Assembly (NCBI RefSeq): GCF_000685015.1
Contig: NZ_BAYA01000006.1
Span: 310,001-374,000 of the forward strand
Length of the DNA stretch: 64,000 bases
Source: Paraburkholderia bannensis NBRC 103871
GTDB lineage: Bacteria; Pseudomonadota; Gammaproteobacteria; Burkholderiales; Burkholderiaceae
Direction of reading: 5' to 3'
Position numbers and translations under genes: made by a program. Shown here piece after piece: positions 44,415 to 53,694 of the stretch. Position 1 is the stretch's first letter. The number at the start of each line of letters is the position of its first letter. Under the pieces are notes generated by a model that made no database searches, had not been told where the DNA came from, and was given only the letters and a program-made list of their open reading frames with translations.

Positions 44415-46373
44415 TTAGTCCTTCTTGACTTCCTTGAACTCGGCGTCGACGACGTCGTCGGCGTGGTTCTGCGCGCCTTGCTCGGCACCGGCTGCACCTG
44501 CACCAGCCGCACCTGCCGCGCCCGCGGCACCTGCCTGCTGTGCCTGCATGTCGGCGTACATCTTTTCGCCGAGCTTCTGCGAAGCCGTAGACAGCGCCTC
44601 GACCTTCGCGTCGATCGTCGCCTTGTCAGCCGACGAATCCTTCAGCGTGTCTTCGAGCTCCTTCAGCGCGGCTTCGATCTTGTCCTTTTCGGACGCGTCG
44701 ATCTTGTCGCCGTACTCGGCCACGGCCTTCTTCGTGCTGTGCACCAGCGCATCGCCCTGGTTGCGCGCGTCGGCCAGCTCACGCAGACGGTGATCTTCTT
44801 CCGCGTTCGCTTCGGCGTCCTTCACCATCTTCTCGATTTCGGCTTCGGACAGACCCGAGTTCGCCTTGATCGTGATGCGGTTTTCCTTGCCGGTCGCCTT
44901 GTCCTTCGCGCCGACGTGCAGAATACCGTTCGCGTCGATGTCGAAGCTCACTTCGATCTGCGGCACGCCACGCGGTGCGGGCGGGATGCCTTCGAGGTTG
45001 AACTCGCCCAGCAGCTTGTTGCCCGCTGCCATTTCGCGTTCGCCCTGGAACACCTTGATCGTCACGGCCGACTGGCTGTCGTCAGCCGTCGAGTAGACCT
45101 GAGCGTGCTTGGTCGGGATCGTGGTGTTCTTGTTGATCATCTTCGTCATCACGCCGCCGAGCGTCTCGATACCGAGCGACAGCGGGGTCACGTCGAGGAG
45201 CAGCACGTCCTTGCGGTCGCCCGACAGAACCTGGCCTTGAATCGCGGCGCCAACGGCCACGGCTTCGTCCGGGTTCACGTCACGGCGCGGATCCTTGCCG
45301 AAGAACTCCTTGACCTTCTCCTGCACCTTCGGCATACGCGTCTGGCCGCCGACGAGAATCACGTCGTCGATGTCGCCGACCTTCACGCCTGCGTCCTTGA
45401 TCGCGACGCGGCACGGCTCGATGGTGCGCTCGATCAGGTCTTCGACCAGCGCTTCCAGCTTGGCGCGCGTGATCTTCAGGTTCAAGTGCTTCGGGCCCGA
45501 TGCGTCTGCCGTGATGTACGGCAGGTTGATTTCGGTCTGCTGGCCCGACGACAGTTCGATCTTGGCCTTTTCAGCCGCTTCCTTCAGGCGTTGCAGCGCG
45601 AGCACGTCCTTCGACAGATCGACGCCCTGCTCTTTCTTGAATTCGCCGATGATGTAATCGATGATGCGCTGGTCGAAGTCTTCGCCGCCGAGGAACGTGT
45701 CGCCGTTGGTCGAGAGCACTTCGAACTGCATTTCGCCGTCCACGTCTGCGATTTCGATGATCGAGATGTCGAACGTGCCGCCGCCGAGGTCGAACACGGC
45801 GATCTTGCGGTCGCCCTTTTCAGCCTTGTCCAGGCCGAAAGCCAGTGCGGCTGCGGTCGGCTCGTTGATGATGCGCTTGACTTCCAGACCGGCGATGCGG
45901 CCTGCGTCCTTGGTCGCTTGACGCTGGCTGTCGTTGAAGTACGCGGGAACCGTGATCACGGCTTCCGTGACCGGCTCGCCGAGGTAGTCTTCAGCGGTCT
46001 TCTTCATCTTGCGCAGCACTTCTGCCGAAACCTGCGACGGTGCGAGGTTCTGGCCGTGCGCGGCAACCCATGCGTCGCCGTTGTCGTGCTTGACGATCTG
46101 GTAAGGCATCAGGTTGATGTCCTTCTGCACTTCCTTTTCGTCGAAGCGGCGGCCGATCAGGCGCTTGACTGCGTACAGCGTGTTACGCGGGTTCGTGACC
46201 GACTGGCGCTTGGCCGGTGCGCCGACCAGCACTTCGTTGTCGTCCATGTAGGCGATGATCGACGGCGTCGTACGGGCGCCTTCCGAGTTCTCGATCACCT
46301 TGACCTGATTGCCTTCCATCAGCGCCACGCACGAGTTCGTGGTGCCGAGGTCGATACCGATGATTTTGCCCAT
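44415..46373 (-). CDS. dnaK: Chaperone protein DnaK (Hsp70)
   Basis: 652 residues. The ATPase domain opens with [20 protein letters not shown] and includes [36 protein letters not shown] and [16 protein letters not shown]; the substrate domain has [18 protein letters not shown]. The tail ends in an acidic [14 protein letters not shown] after a Gly/Ala stretch. The ATG at 46373 is used, with GGAGAA about 10 bases upstream; a TTG three codons earlier is not needed. A sigma-32-like site lies about 90 bases upstream, so dnaK can be induced apart from grpE. Confidence 0.99.
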   Translation of the reverse strand: MGKIIGIDLGTTNSCVALMEGNQVKVIENSEGARTTPSIIAYMDDNEVLVGAPAKRQSVTNPRNTLYAVKRLIGRRFDEKEVQKDINLMPYQIVKHDNGDAWVAAHGQNLAPSQVSAEVLRKMKKTAEDYLGEPVTEAVITVPAYFNDSQRQATKDAGRIAGLEVKRIINEPTAAALAFGLDKAEKGDRKIAVFDLGGGTFDISIIEIADVDGEMQFEVLSTNGDTFLGGEDFDQRIIDYIIGEFKKEQGVDLSKDVLALQRLKEAAEKAKIELSSGQQTEINLPYITADASGPKHLNLKITRAKLEALVEDLIERTIEPCRVAIKDAGVKVGDIDDVILVGGQTRMPKVQEKVKEFFGKDPRRDVNPDEAVAVGAAIQGQVLSGDRKDVLLLDVTPLSLGIETLGGVMTKMINKNTTIPTKHAQVYSTADDSQSAVTIKVFQGEREMAAGNKLLGEFNLEGIPPAPRGVPQIEVSFDIDANGILHVGAKDKATGKENRITIKANSGLSEAEIEKMVKDAEANAEEDHRLRELADARNQGDALVHSTKKAVAEYGDKIDASEKDKIEAALKELEDTLKDSSADKATIDAKVEALSTASQKLGEKMYADMQAQQAGAAGAAGAAGAGAAGAEQGAQNHADDVVDAEFKEVKKD

Positions 46374-46463
46374 TTTTCTCAATTCTCCAATTTGATCCGC
46401 TGTGGCGGCCGCCGCTCATCCAGTGGCTGGCGTGTCGCCTCAATAAATTCAGAACTGCTGCCC

Positions 46464-46491
46464 AAATAAGTGCCGAGACGGCGTTTTCAAG
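46464..46491 (-). promoter_or_regulatory. Probable sigma-32 promoter of dnaK
   Basis: Minus strand: perfect -35 CTTGAA followed by AA (46491-46486), 14-base spacer, then ACTTATTT (46471-46464), a degraded form of the CCCCATnT -10. Spacing and position, about 90 bases before dnaK, equal those of the better grpE site. The rest of the 341-base grpE-dnaK gap holds only an 8-base-pair hairpin. Confidence 0.55.
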
Positions 46492-46654
46492 AGCTTTGGG
46501 CTATGCGTTCGTTAATTTTTTTCAATTTCCTGCATTCGGCGGCGCATTTTCGCGATGTTCGGAGCCATGCGCCACCTTTCGCTTTCGAATGCCTTTCATG
46601 AAGGCCGTTTGAAGCGGTATTCGGGCGGCCGGTTACGGCAGTTATCGACCAATC

Positions 46655-46678
46655 CGGGCAGGTTATTTAGCCTGCCCG
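46655..46678. other. Hairpin between grpE and dnaK
   Basis: Arms CGGGCAGG / CCTGCCCG around an 8-base AT-rich loop, 37 bases past the grpE stop. There is no T-run on the minus strand, so it is at best a weak terminator or processing/stability element that could set the grpE:dnaK ratio. Confidence 0.45.
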
Positions 46679-46714
46679 CGACGGCCGAAATTTCCGGCTG
46701 CGTGCTACGCGTGC

Positions 46715-47284
46715 TTACTTCGGCTGGGAAACCGTCACCAGCGCCGGGCGCAGCACACGCTCGGCGATCACATAGCCCTTTTGCAGCACGGTCACGACCG
46801 TGTTGGCGTCCTGCTCGGACGGCACCATCGAGATGGCCTGGTGGCGATGCGGGTCGAACTTCTCGCCGACCGGGTTGATCGCGACAACCTTGCCCTTCTC
46901 CAGCGCGCCGGAGAGTTGCTTGAGCGTGAGCTCGACGCCTTCGTTGACCTTGGCCAGGTCGTCCGAGCCGTGCGCGAGCGCGGCCTCCAGGCTGTCGACC
47001 ACGGGCAGCAGGTGTTCTGCGAAGCTTTCGATCGCGAACTTGTGCGCCTTGGTGACGTCTTCCTGCGCGCGGCGGCGGACGTTTTCCGTCTCGGCCTTGG
47101 CGCGGATGAACGCGTCCTGCAGCTCGGCGATCTTCGCCTGGGCTTCGGCCAGCGCGGCGTCCGCGCCTTCCGGTGCCGGCGCGCCGGCTTCGTTTGCCTG
47201 CTGCTGGGCGGCGGCAGCGGCTTGCGACGCCTCGTCCGCGGGCGTGGGGTTCTGGCTCGTCGGGTTCTCTTGCGTGTTTTCCAT
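46715..47284 (-). CDS. grpE: Nucleotide exchange factor GrpE
   Basis: 189 residues. Releases ADP from DnaK and acts as a thermosensor. An acidic/Ala-Gln-rich N-terminus (~1-45) leads into a long coiled coil ([27 protein letters not shown]) and the beta domain with [26 protein letters not shown] and [21 protein letters not shown]. The ATG at 47284 ([11 protein letters not shown]) is the usual start; the longer frame reads back through the promoter. First gene of the grpE-dnaK-dnaJ block, transcribed from a clear sigma-32-type promoter. Confidence 0.97.
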   Translation of the reverse strand: MENTQENPTSQNPTPADEASQAAAAAQQQANEAGAPAPEGADAALAEAQAKIAELQDAFIRAKAETENVRRRAQEDVTKAHKFAIESFAEHLLPVVDSLEAALAHGSDDLAKVNEGVELTLKQLSGALEKGKVVAINPVGEKFDPHRHQAISMVPSEQDANTVVTVLQKGYVIAERVLRPALVTVSQPK

Positions 47285-47393
47285 GTCGCTGAACGTCGTT
47301 GAATAGTAAAAAGGGACGAAGCGCGGATCGTCCGATCCTGCTGTGCGCGGCGTGTTGCAGCAGCGCGACAGATGCTTCGTACATTGCGACAGC

Positions 47394-47421
47394 ACATGGG
47401 TGCCGGCTCGCTTGTTTCAAG
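47394..47421 (-). promoter_or_regulatory. Sigma-32 (heat-shock) promoter of grpE
   Basis: Minus strand: CTTGAA followed by AC (47421-47416), a 14-base spacer, then ACCCATGT (47401-47394), matching CCCCATnT at all but the first base. It lies about 110 bases upstream of grpE. No CIRCE inverted repeat (TTAGCACTC-N9-GAGTGCTAA) is seen here although hrcA is close by. The remaining 371-base grpE-upstream gap up to the small gene at 47656 shows nothing else. Confidence 0.75.
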
Positions 47422-47655
47422 GGCTTCGGGGGGCTTTTTTAGACAAACGTCAAAGTGCCGAAACCGCCGGTTACAACCATTACTGCACCGCGCAAAAAAT
47501 CGAATTGAGTGCGTCGCGCGGCTGACCTACACTCAGGAACAGGTGCTGCTCACGGGGTGTTTACCCGAAGCTTTCAGCACCCCACCGAACCGGCCCGCAC
47601 GCACCACAACGGGTCATATGACTGGCCGTTTTGCTGCGATCCCCTGGGGAGTACC

Positions 47656-47817
47656 GTGAAACTGACCTTTGCCATCTCGGTGGTCGCTCTGGTACTCATC
47701 GCCGGAACCACCACCATCTGCATGTCGGGCGCCGTGAACGACAACACCACGGAATATGGGAGCGCTCACGCCACGATGGAAGCGCTCTTCAATCCTCACG
47801 CGAAAGTTTGTCGATAG
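47656..47817 (+). CDS. Small membrane/exported protein
   Basis: 53 residues from a GTG start, with GGGGAG 5 bases upstream. The N-terminus KLTFAISVVALVLIAGTTTI is one hydrophobic helix or a signal peptide, followed by a short polar part with two cysteines in all. Third positions in the first two thirds are strongly G/C, which supports coding. The last 29 bases overlap the end of hslR on the other strand. I do not recognise a family; it could also be an unexpressed frame. Confidence 0.4.
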   Translation: MKLTFAISVVALVLIAGTTTICMSGAVNDNTTEYGSAHATMEALFNPHAKVCR

Positions 47818-48196
47818 TGCGCCGGTCGCGCTTGGTCGGCCTGCCGTGCAACGCGGAGGCCGGCTCGCGAAAGAGCCTGCGCCGCTCCTGTTCCGCCACG
47901 CGTGCCACGCGGCTTGCCTCGGTTTCCGCATAAAGCGACTGCGCGATGCTCGCGGGGCCGCGCACTTCGCAGATTCCCAGCACGTCGATTTCCCAGCGCA
48001 CGTGATCGATTTCGACTTCGACGCGATCGCCCACGCGCACGTCCTTCGACGCCTTGACCGCCTCGCCGCCAATGCGCACGTGGCCTTTGCCGACCGCATC
48101 GGTTGCAAGCGAGCGCGTCTTGAAAAAGCGCGCCGCCCAGAGCCATTTGTCGATGCGCAGGCGCGCGCCGGGTTCGGTCGAAATCTTGTAGTTCAT
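47789..48196 (-). CDS. hslR: Heat-shock protein 15, S4 RNA-binding (HslR)
   Basis: 135 residues. An S4 domain, LRIDKWLWAARFFKTRSLATDAVGKGHVRIGGEAVKAS, is followed by a basic tail (RRRLFREPASALHGRPTKRDRRT). Hsp15 binds the 50S subunit carrying a stalled nascent chain and helps recycle it after heat stress. Its presence between hemH and grpE fits a heat-shock cluster. ATG at 48196; 54 bases behind hemH. Confidence 0.92.
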   Translation of the reverse strand: MNYKISTEPGARLRIDKWLWAARFFKTRSLATDAVGKGHVRIGGEAVKASKDVRVGDRVEVEIDHVRWEIDVLGICEVRGPASIAQSLYAETEASRVARVAEQERRRLFREPASALHGRPTKRDRRTIDKLSRED

Positions 48197-48250
48197 TCGT
48201 GACTTCCTGCTGACATTCCTTCTGCGGCAATCCCGTGCAGCGGCGCCCTG

Positions 48251-49318
48251 TCAGGCCGCGGCGCCCGCGTGTGCAGGCGCCTGCACCGGCCAGCCTTGCA
48301 GGTTCTGCGCAACGATCTCTCCCAGCGCCGAAATCCACGCCGGCGAGTTGTTCAAGCACGGAATACGGTGGAACTCCTTGCCGCCGCCGTGCAGGAATTC
48401 GTCGCGCACTTCCATGCCGATTTCCTCGATGGTTTCCAGACAATCGGCCGTGAAACCGGGGCAGAACACGTCGGCGCGGCGCACCCCACCCTGCCCGAGC
48501 TCCTTGAGCGTGGGCGCGGTGTACGGCTGCAACCACTGCGCGCGGCCAAAGCGCGACTGGAACGTCACCCTGCACTCGACCGTCGAGAGACCCAGCGCGT
48601 GCATGAGCAGCGAAGCGGTCTGCTGGCATTGATCGTGGTACGGGTCGCCGAGATCGAGCGTGCGGCTCGGCACGCCGTGGAAGCTCAGCACGAGACGGTC
48701 GCCCGATGCGAAATCAGGACGGCCATGGGCCTGCCAGTACTGCTGCACCTGGGCCGCCAGCGCGCCGATATAGGCCGGATGATCGTGGTAGCCACGCACC
48801 GTGCGGATTTCGGGCTGATTGCGCATTCGCCGCAATGCAGCAAACGCGGCATCGAACGCGGTGGCGGTCGTCGAGGCCGAGTACTGCGGGTACATCGGCA
48901 TGAGCAGGATGCGCTCCGCGCCCGCCAGCTTGAGCTGATTGAGGATCGCGGGGATGTCGGGGGTGCCGTAGCGCATCGCGTAATCGACGAGCACGGTGTA
49001 ATCGTTGATTTGCAGCAGATGGCGCAGGCCGTCGGTCTGCTTCTGCGTATGGACGCGCAGCGGCGAGCCCTCGGGCGTCCAGACTGCCGCGTACTTCTTC
49101 GCCGATGAACGGCCGCGCAGCGGCAGGATCAGCGCGCGCAGGATCACCTGCCAGATGGGCGCAGGAATCTCGACCACGCGCGGGTCGGACAGAAACTGCG
49201 CGAGATAGCGGCGCACGGCGCGCGGCGTGGGCGCGTCGGGGGTGCCGAGATTGATGAGCAGCACCGCGACACGATGCGCGACAGCGGACTGCAAGGGCCG
49301 CTCGAGGTCGAAACGCAT
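48251..49318 (-). CDS. hemH: Ferrochelatase
   Basis: 355 residues. Inserts ferrous iron into protoporphyrin IX, the last step of haem synthesis, at the inner membrane face. [64 protein letters not shown] with the catalytic His, and [17 protein letters not shown] are family motifs. The tail [11 protein letters not shown] is unconserved. It stands between hrcA (174 bases upstream) and hslR. Confidence 0.97.
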   Translation of the reverse strand: MRFDLERPLQSAVAHRVAVLLINLGTPDAPTPRAVRRYLAQFLSDPRVVEIPAPIWQVILRALILPLRGRSSAKKYAAVWTPEGSPLRVHTQKQTDGLRHLLQINDYTVLVDYAMRYGTPDIPAILNQLKLAGAERILLMPMYPQYSASTTATAFDAAFAALRRMRNQPEIRTVRGYHDHPAYIGALAAQVQQYWQAHGRPDFASGDRLVLSFHGVPSRTLDLGDPYHDQCQQTASLLMHALGLSTVECRVTFQSRFGRAQWLQPYTAPTLKELGQGGVRRADVFCPGFTADCLETIEEIGMEVRDEFLHGGGKEFHRIPCLNNSPAWISALGEIVAQNLQGWPVQAPAHAGAAA

Positions 49319-49492
49319 AGGCGATCAGGGGCGCCACGCGCGGGGCGCGGCAACGGTTGCACAAGTGCGCATTATAGCGGGCGGGCCAGGCGTCGCCTGC
49401 CCCGGCTCGCGCGCGTCCGCGTTGGCCATTTGGCTAATGGCGCGGGACAGCGCTTCGGGCGATGATGCGTGCAGACGGGTTGAGACAGGCAC

Positions 49493-50512
49493 TCAGTTCT
49501 GGCTGAGCGTGAGCGACAGCAGGCGCGCGGTGATATCGACGATCGGAATGACGCGGTTGTAGGCCATGCGCGTGGGGCCGATCACGCCCAGCGTGCCAAC
49601 AATCTTGCCGTTGACTTCATACGGCGCGGTCACCACGCTCATTTCCTCGATCGGCACGAGCTGCGACTCGCCGCCAATGAAGATCTGCACGCCCTGGGCA
49701 TGGCTCGACACGTCCAGCAGTTGCAGCAGGCTGGTTTTCTGGTCGAACACGTCGAAAAGCTTGCGCAGGCGCGCCATGTCCGACGAAAGATCGGCCACTT
49801 CGAGCAGGTTGCGCTCGCCCGAAATCAGCACGGTCTCGCCGGTATCGGATTCCTCGGTGCTCGCGGTCACGGCCGCGTGCATGAGCGTCGTCATGTCGCC
49901 GCGCAGGGCGTCGATTTCCTCGCGCAGGCGGCGGCGCACCTCGTCGAAGGAGAGGCCCGCGAAATGCGCGTTGATGTAATTGGACGCTTCGATCAGCTCT
50001 GAAGGCGTGAAGTCGCGCTGGGTCGCCATGATGCGATTCTGCACGTCGCCTTCGGGCGTCACGATGATGAGCAGGATGCGCTTGTCCGACAGGCGCATGA
50101 ACTCGATCTGCTTGAATACGTGGCTGCGGCGCGGCGTCAGCACCACGCCCGCGAACTGCGAAAGGTTGGACAGCACGCTGGCCGCCGCTGCGACAACCTT
50201 CTGCGGCTCGCCTGGACGCAGCGTCGTCTTGACCGCGCGCGTGAGGGCGTCCTCGTCGGCGGTGGGCTCGACGGTGAGCATGGTGTCGACGAACAGACGA
50301 TAGCCGCGCGGCGTGGGCACGCGCCCCGCCGAGGTGTGCGGGCTGGAGACGAGCCCCAGCTCCTCCAGGTCGGACATCACGTTGCGGATCGTCGCCGGGC
50401 TCAGTTCGAGCCCGGAGTAACGCGACAGCGTGCGCGAGCCGACCGGCTGACCTTCGGCGATGTAGCGCTCGATCAGCGTTTTGAGGAGGGTTTGTGCGCG
50501 GGGATCTAGCAT
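49493..50512 (-). CDS. hrcA: Heat-inducible transcription repressor HrcA
   Basis: 339 residues. Winged-helix N-terminus ([42 protein letters not shown]) and the HrcA effector domain with [33 protein letters not shown] and the end [18 protein letters not shown]. It represses chaperone genes through CIRCE elements and is kept active by GroEL. No CIRCE is found in this window, so its targets (typically groESL) are elsewhere. ATG at 50512; an upstream Arg/Ala-rich extension of the frame is ignored. Divergent from nadK. Confidence 0.95.
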   Translation of the reverse strand: MLDPRAQTLLKTLIERYIAEGQPVGSRTLSRYSGLELSPATIRNVMSDLEELGLVSSPHTSAGRVPTPRGYRLFVDTMLTVEPTADEDALTRAVKTTLRPGEPQKVVAAAASVLSNLSQFAGVVLTPRRSHVFKQIEFMRLSDKRILLIIVTPEGDVQNRIMATQRDFTPSELIEASNYINAHFAGLSFDEVRRRLREEIDALRGDMTTLMHAAVTASTEESDTGETVLISGERNLLEVADLSSDMARLRKLFDVFDQKTSLLQLLDVSSHAQGVQIFIGGESQLVPIEEMSVVTAPYEVNGKIVGTLGVIGPTRMAYNRVIPIVDITARLLSLTLSQN

Positions 50513-50711
50513 GACTGAAAATTCTAGCCTAATGCCGGGTTGGCGGCGAGTACGCGCGCGGGCGCAGGCGTGCCGCGCGGTCATCTACAGGTCACGCAGA
50601 TGTCAACGCCGTGTCACCGCCGTCTGCGTCCGGGCGGCCTGGCCCGCGCCCATTGGGCATGAGCGCGGTTGTGTGGTTCTTTTCGTGCACTGACTATGGT
50701 GTAATGCGGGC

Positions 50712-51632
50712 ATGCAGATCCAGAAGATCCAGAGCCAGTTCAAAACGGTTGCGCTCGTTGGGCGCAGCAATACGCAAGGCATTGGCGAGCCGCTGACGGC
50801 GCTCGCCCAGACCATCTCCCAGCGCGGCTTCGACGTCGTATTCGAAGCGCAGACCGCCCAGGAGATTGGCTCAAGCGGCTATCCCACGCTGCAGATCGCC
50901 GAAATCGGCGCGCGCGCGGACGTGGCCGTCGTGTTGGGCGGCGACGGCACGATGCTCGGCATCGGCCGCCAGCTCGCGCCTTATCGCACGCCGCTCATCG
51001 GCATCAACCACGGCCGCCTGGGCTTCATCACCGACATCCCGTTCTCCGATATGCAGGAGATCGTGCCGCAACTGCTCGCAGGCAGCTTCGAGCGCGAGGA
51101 GCGCTCACTGCTCGAATCGCGCATCATGCGCGACGGCGACCCGATCTACCACGCGCTCGCGTTCAACGACGTGGTCGTGAACCGCAGCGGCTTTTCGGGC
51201 ATGGCGGAACTGCGCGTGCATGTGGACGGCCGTTTCATGTACAACCAGCGCTCGGACGGCCTGATCGTCGCGACGCCTACCGGCTCGACCGCCTATGCGC
51301 TGTCGTCGCAGGGGCCGATCCTGCATCCCCAGCTGCAAGGCATCGTGCTCGTGCCGATCGCGCCGCACGCCCTGTCGAACCGCCCGATCGTGCTGCCCGA
51401 CGACTGCAAGGTGAGCATCCAGATCGTCGCGGGCCGCGACGTCAACGTGAACTTCGACATGCAGTCGTTCACGGCAGTCGAACTCAACGACGTGATCGAA
51501 GTGCGCCGCTCGCGCCATACCGTGCCGTTCCTGCATCCGGTCGGCTACAGCTACTACCGGACGCTGCGCCAGAAGCTGCACTGGAACGAGCCGCCCGCAC
51601 TGCAGAACCTGCCGAGCGAACCGCAGGACTGA
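50712..51632 (+). CDS. nadK: NAD kinase
   Basis: 306 residues. Phosphorylates NAD to NADP. GGDGT at 76-80 ([15 protein letters not shown]), [12 protein letters not shown] and [26 protein letters not shown] (the NE/D-GGDG fold and second motif) identify it. The 199-base gap to hrcA holds both promoters. recN follows after 108 bases, the order seen in many proteobacteria. Confidence 0.97.
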   Translation: MQIQKIQSQFKTVALVGRSNTQGIGEPLTALAQTISQRGFDVVFEAQTAQEIGSSGYPTLQIAEIGARADVAVVLGGDGTMLGIGRQLAPYRTPLIGINHGRLGFITDIPFSDMQEIVPQLLAGSFEREERSLLESRIMRDGDPIYHALAFNDVVVNRSGFSGMAELRVHVDGRFMYNQRSDGLIVATPTGSTAYALSSQGPILHPQLQGIVLVPIAPHALSNRPIVLPDDCKVSIQIVAGRDVNVNFDMQSFTAVELNDVIEVRRSRHTVPFLHPVGYSYYRTLRQKLHWNEPPALQNLPSEPQD

Positions 51633-51740
51633 TGCACTGAAGTTGTCGCGCCGCGCGCGTTTTTCCCGCAGCCGCGACAACCCGCACAAGCTACGAACCA
51701 TCGACCCGGCGCCATCGCCAACCGCCAGATTCAAGACGCC

Positions 51741-53423
51741 ATGCTCCGTCATCTCTCGATTCGCGACTTCGTGATCGTCGCCGCGCTCGACCTCGAATTC
51801 GACAGCGGCTTCACCGTGTTTTCCGGTGAGACCGGCGCGGGCAAGTCGATCCTCATCGACGCCCTCGCGCTCACACTGGGCGCGCGCGCCGACGCGGGCG
51901 TGGTGCGCGCGGGCGAGAGCCGCGCCGACATCACCGCCGAATTCGATGCGCCGCCGCACGTCGCGGCCTGGCTCGAAGAGCAGGCGCTCGCCAACAGCGA
52001 TGCCGAAAACGGCGTGATCCTGCGCCGCGTGGTCGACAGTGGCGGGCGCTCGCGCGCCTTCATCAACGGCACGCCCGCGACGCTCGCGCAGCTGCGCGAC
52101 ATCGGCGAGCGGCTCGTCGACATTCACGGCCAGCATGCCCATCAACTGCTGATGCGCCCGGACGCCCAGCGCGAACTGTTCGACACGCATGCGGGCCTGC
52201 TGGAACTGGCCTCGCGCGTCACGCGCGCCTGGCGCGACGCCCGCGATGCGCGCTTCGCCGTGCAGACCGCGCAAGCACGCGAGCGCGAACAGCAACTTGA
52301 ACGCGAGCGGCTCGCCTGGCAACTCGCCGAACTGGACAAGCTCGCACCGCAGCCCGGCGAATGGGAAGACGTGAGCGCGGAGCACACGCGCCTGTCGAAT
52401 TCCGCGAACCTGATCGAAGGTGTGCAAGGCGCGCTCGTCGCGCTGTCCGAATCCGACGACGCGATGATTTCGAGTCTGAACTCCATCGTCTCGAAGCTGC
52501 GCGACCTGGCCGAAGTCGATGGCGCGCTAGGCGACGCGCTCGCCGCGCTCGAACCGGCGACGATCCAGCTTCAGGAAGCGGCCTACTCGCTGTCGCATTA
52601 CGCGCAGCGGCTCGAACTCGACCCGAACCGGCTCGCGCAGGTCGAACGGCGCATGGACGCACTGCATTCGGCGTCGCGCAAATTCCGCCTGCAACCGGAA
52701 GCGCTGCCCACCGAGCACGCATCGCGCCGCCAGCAACTGGCGCTGCTCGACGCCGCGTCCGATCTCGACGCGCTGCGCGCCGCCGCCGACAAGGCGCACG
52801 AAGCGTATATGGTCGAAGCGCGCCAGCTTTCGGTCGCGCGCGCGGGCGCCGCGCAGGCGCTGGGCGCGGCGGTCACGCAGGGCATGCAGGAACTTTCGAT
52901 GGCGGGCGGCAGTTTCGAAGTCGCGCTGGTGCCGCTCGGCGGCAATAGCGGCAACGGCGAGCCGGTCGGCGGCGCGCACGGTCTGGAGCAGATCGAATTC
53001 CGCGTTGCGGGCCACGCGGGCGTGCCGCTGCGTCCGCTCGCGAAGATCGCCTCGGGCGGCGAACTCGCGCGTATCAGTCTTGCGCTCGCGGTGATCGCGA
53101 GCGCCGCCAGCCCCACGCCCACGCTGATCTTCGACGAAGTGGACACCGGCATTGGCGGCGGCGTCGCCGAAGTGGTCGGGCGCCTGCTGCATCAGCTCGG
53201 GCAAGCGCGCCAGGTGCTGTGCGTCACGCACTTGCCGCAGGTTGCGGCGCGCGGCGACCAGCACTTCCAGGTGGCCAAGGCCGGCGACGGCAACGGCGGC
53301 ACGGTCTCGGCGGTCACGGCGCTCGACAGGACGAGCCGCGTCGAGGAAGTCGCGCGCATGCTGGGCGGCCTGGAGATCACCGCGACCACGCGGCGACATG
53401 CGAAGGAGATGCTGGCGGCTTGA
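51741..53423 (+). CDS. recN: DNA repair protein RecN
   Basis: 560 residues, SMC-like. Walker A is FSGETGAGKSILIDAL at the N-terminus. Two coiled-coil arms lie between, and the C-terminal ATPase half has LAKIASGGELARISLAL (signature) and TLIFDEVDTGIGGGVAEVVG (Walker B), then VTHLPQVAARGDQH. It acts in double-strand break repair with RecA. No LexA-type operator stands out in the 108-base upstream gap. Followed closely by a 70-residue antitoxin-like gene. Confidence 0.97.
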   Translation: MLRHLSIRDFVIVAALDLEFDSGFTVFSGETGAGKSILIDALALTLGARADAGVVRAGESRADITAEFDAPPHVAAWLEEQALANSDAENGVILRRVVDSGGRSRAFINGTPATLAQLRDIGERLVDIHGQHAHQLLMRPDAQRELFDTHAGLLELASRVTRAWRDARDARFAVQTAQAREREQQLERERLAWQLAELDKLAPQPGEWEDVSAEHTRLSNSANLIEGVQGALVALSESDDAMISSLNSIVSKLRDLAEVDGALGDALAALEPATIQLQEAAYSLSHYAQRLELDPNRLAQVERRMDALHSASRKFRLQPEALPTEHASRRQQLALLDAASDLDALRAAADKAHEAYMVEARQLSVARAGAAQALGAAVTQGMQELSMAGGSFEVALVPLGGNSGNGEPVGGAHGLEQIEFRVAGHAGVPLRPLAKIASGGELARISLALAVIASAASPTPTLIFDEVDTGIGGGVAEVVGRLLHQLGQARQVLCVTHLPQVAARGDQHFQVAKAGDGNGGTVSAVTALDRTSRVEEVARMLGGLEITATTRRHAKEMLAA

Positions 53424-53440
53424 TAGCCGGGAGAGTCCAG

Positions 53441-53653
53441 ATGAAACCAGGTCAGATCAAACCGCTCAACGGTCAGGACATCGACGCTGCGAGCGGCAAC
53501 TTCGGAATCGAGGTACGAGAAGCGGAGCAACGCGAATCATTGCTGAAACTTCTCGCGTTGGGACGTCAGGAAATCGAAGCTGGGCGCGTGATTCCGGCTA
53601 GCGACGTCTTCGCGGAACTGGAGCAATTGGACATAAAAAACGGCCTCGCATAG
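53441..53653 (+). CDS. Small antitoxin-like protein (orphan)
   Basis: 70 residues, ATG with GGGAGAG 5 bases upstream. The last 35 residues, LLKLLALGRQEIEAGRVIPASDVFAELEQ, read as an amphipathic helix plus a GxxxIxxGxVxxxxxVFxEL pattern that is frequent in C-termini of ParD/RelB-like antitoxins. No toxin-sized gene follows: the stop at 53651-53653 is within the loop of the terminator. It may be an orphan antitoxin or an independent small regulator, co-transcribed with recN (17-base gap). Confidence 0.6.
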   Translation: MKPGQIKPLNGQDIDAASGNFGIEVREAEQRESLLKLLALGRQEIEAGRVIPASDVFAELEQLDIKNGLA

Positions 53654-53664
53654 AGGCCGTTTTT
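53636..53664. terminator. Terminator overlapping the small gene's stop codon (also serves glnE)
   Basis: Perfect 12-base arms AAAAACGGCCTC / GAGGCCGTTTTT, 5-base loop GCATA. The TAG stop of the 70-residue gene is shared by loop and second arm, so its last four sense codons are part of the stem. Confidence 0.9.
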
Positions 53665-53694
53665 GCATTGAGCGAGCGCTCCGGCGTCAGCCCC

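Noticed and set aside
46374..50711. CIRCE elements for HrcA
   Set aside because: No TTAGCACTC-N9-GAGTGCTAA or close variant was found by reading the gaps of the chaperone block on either strand.
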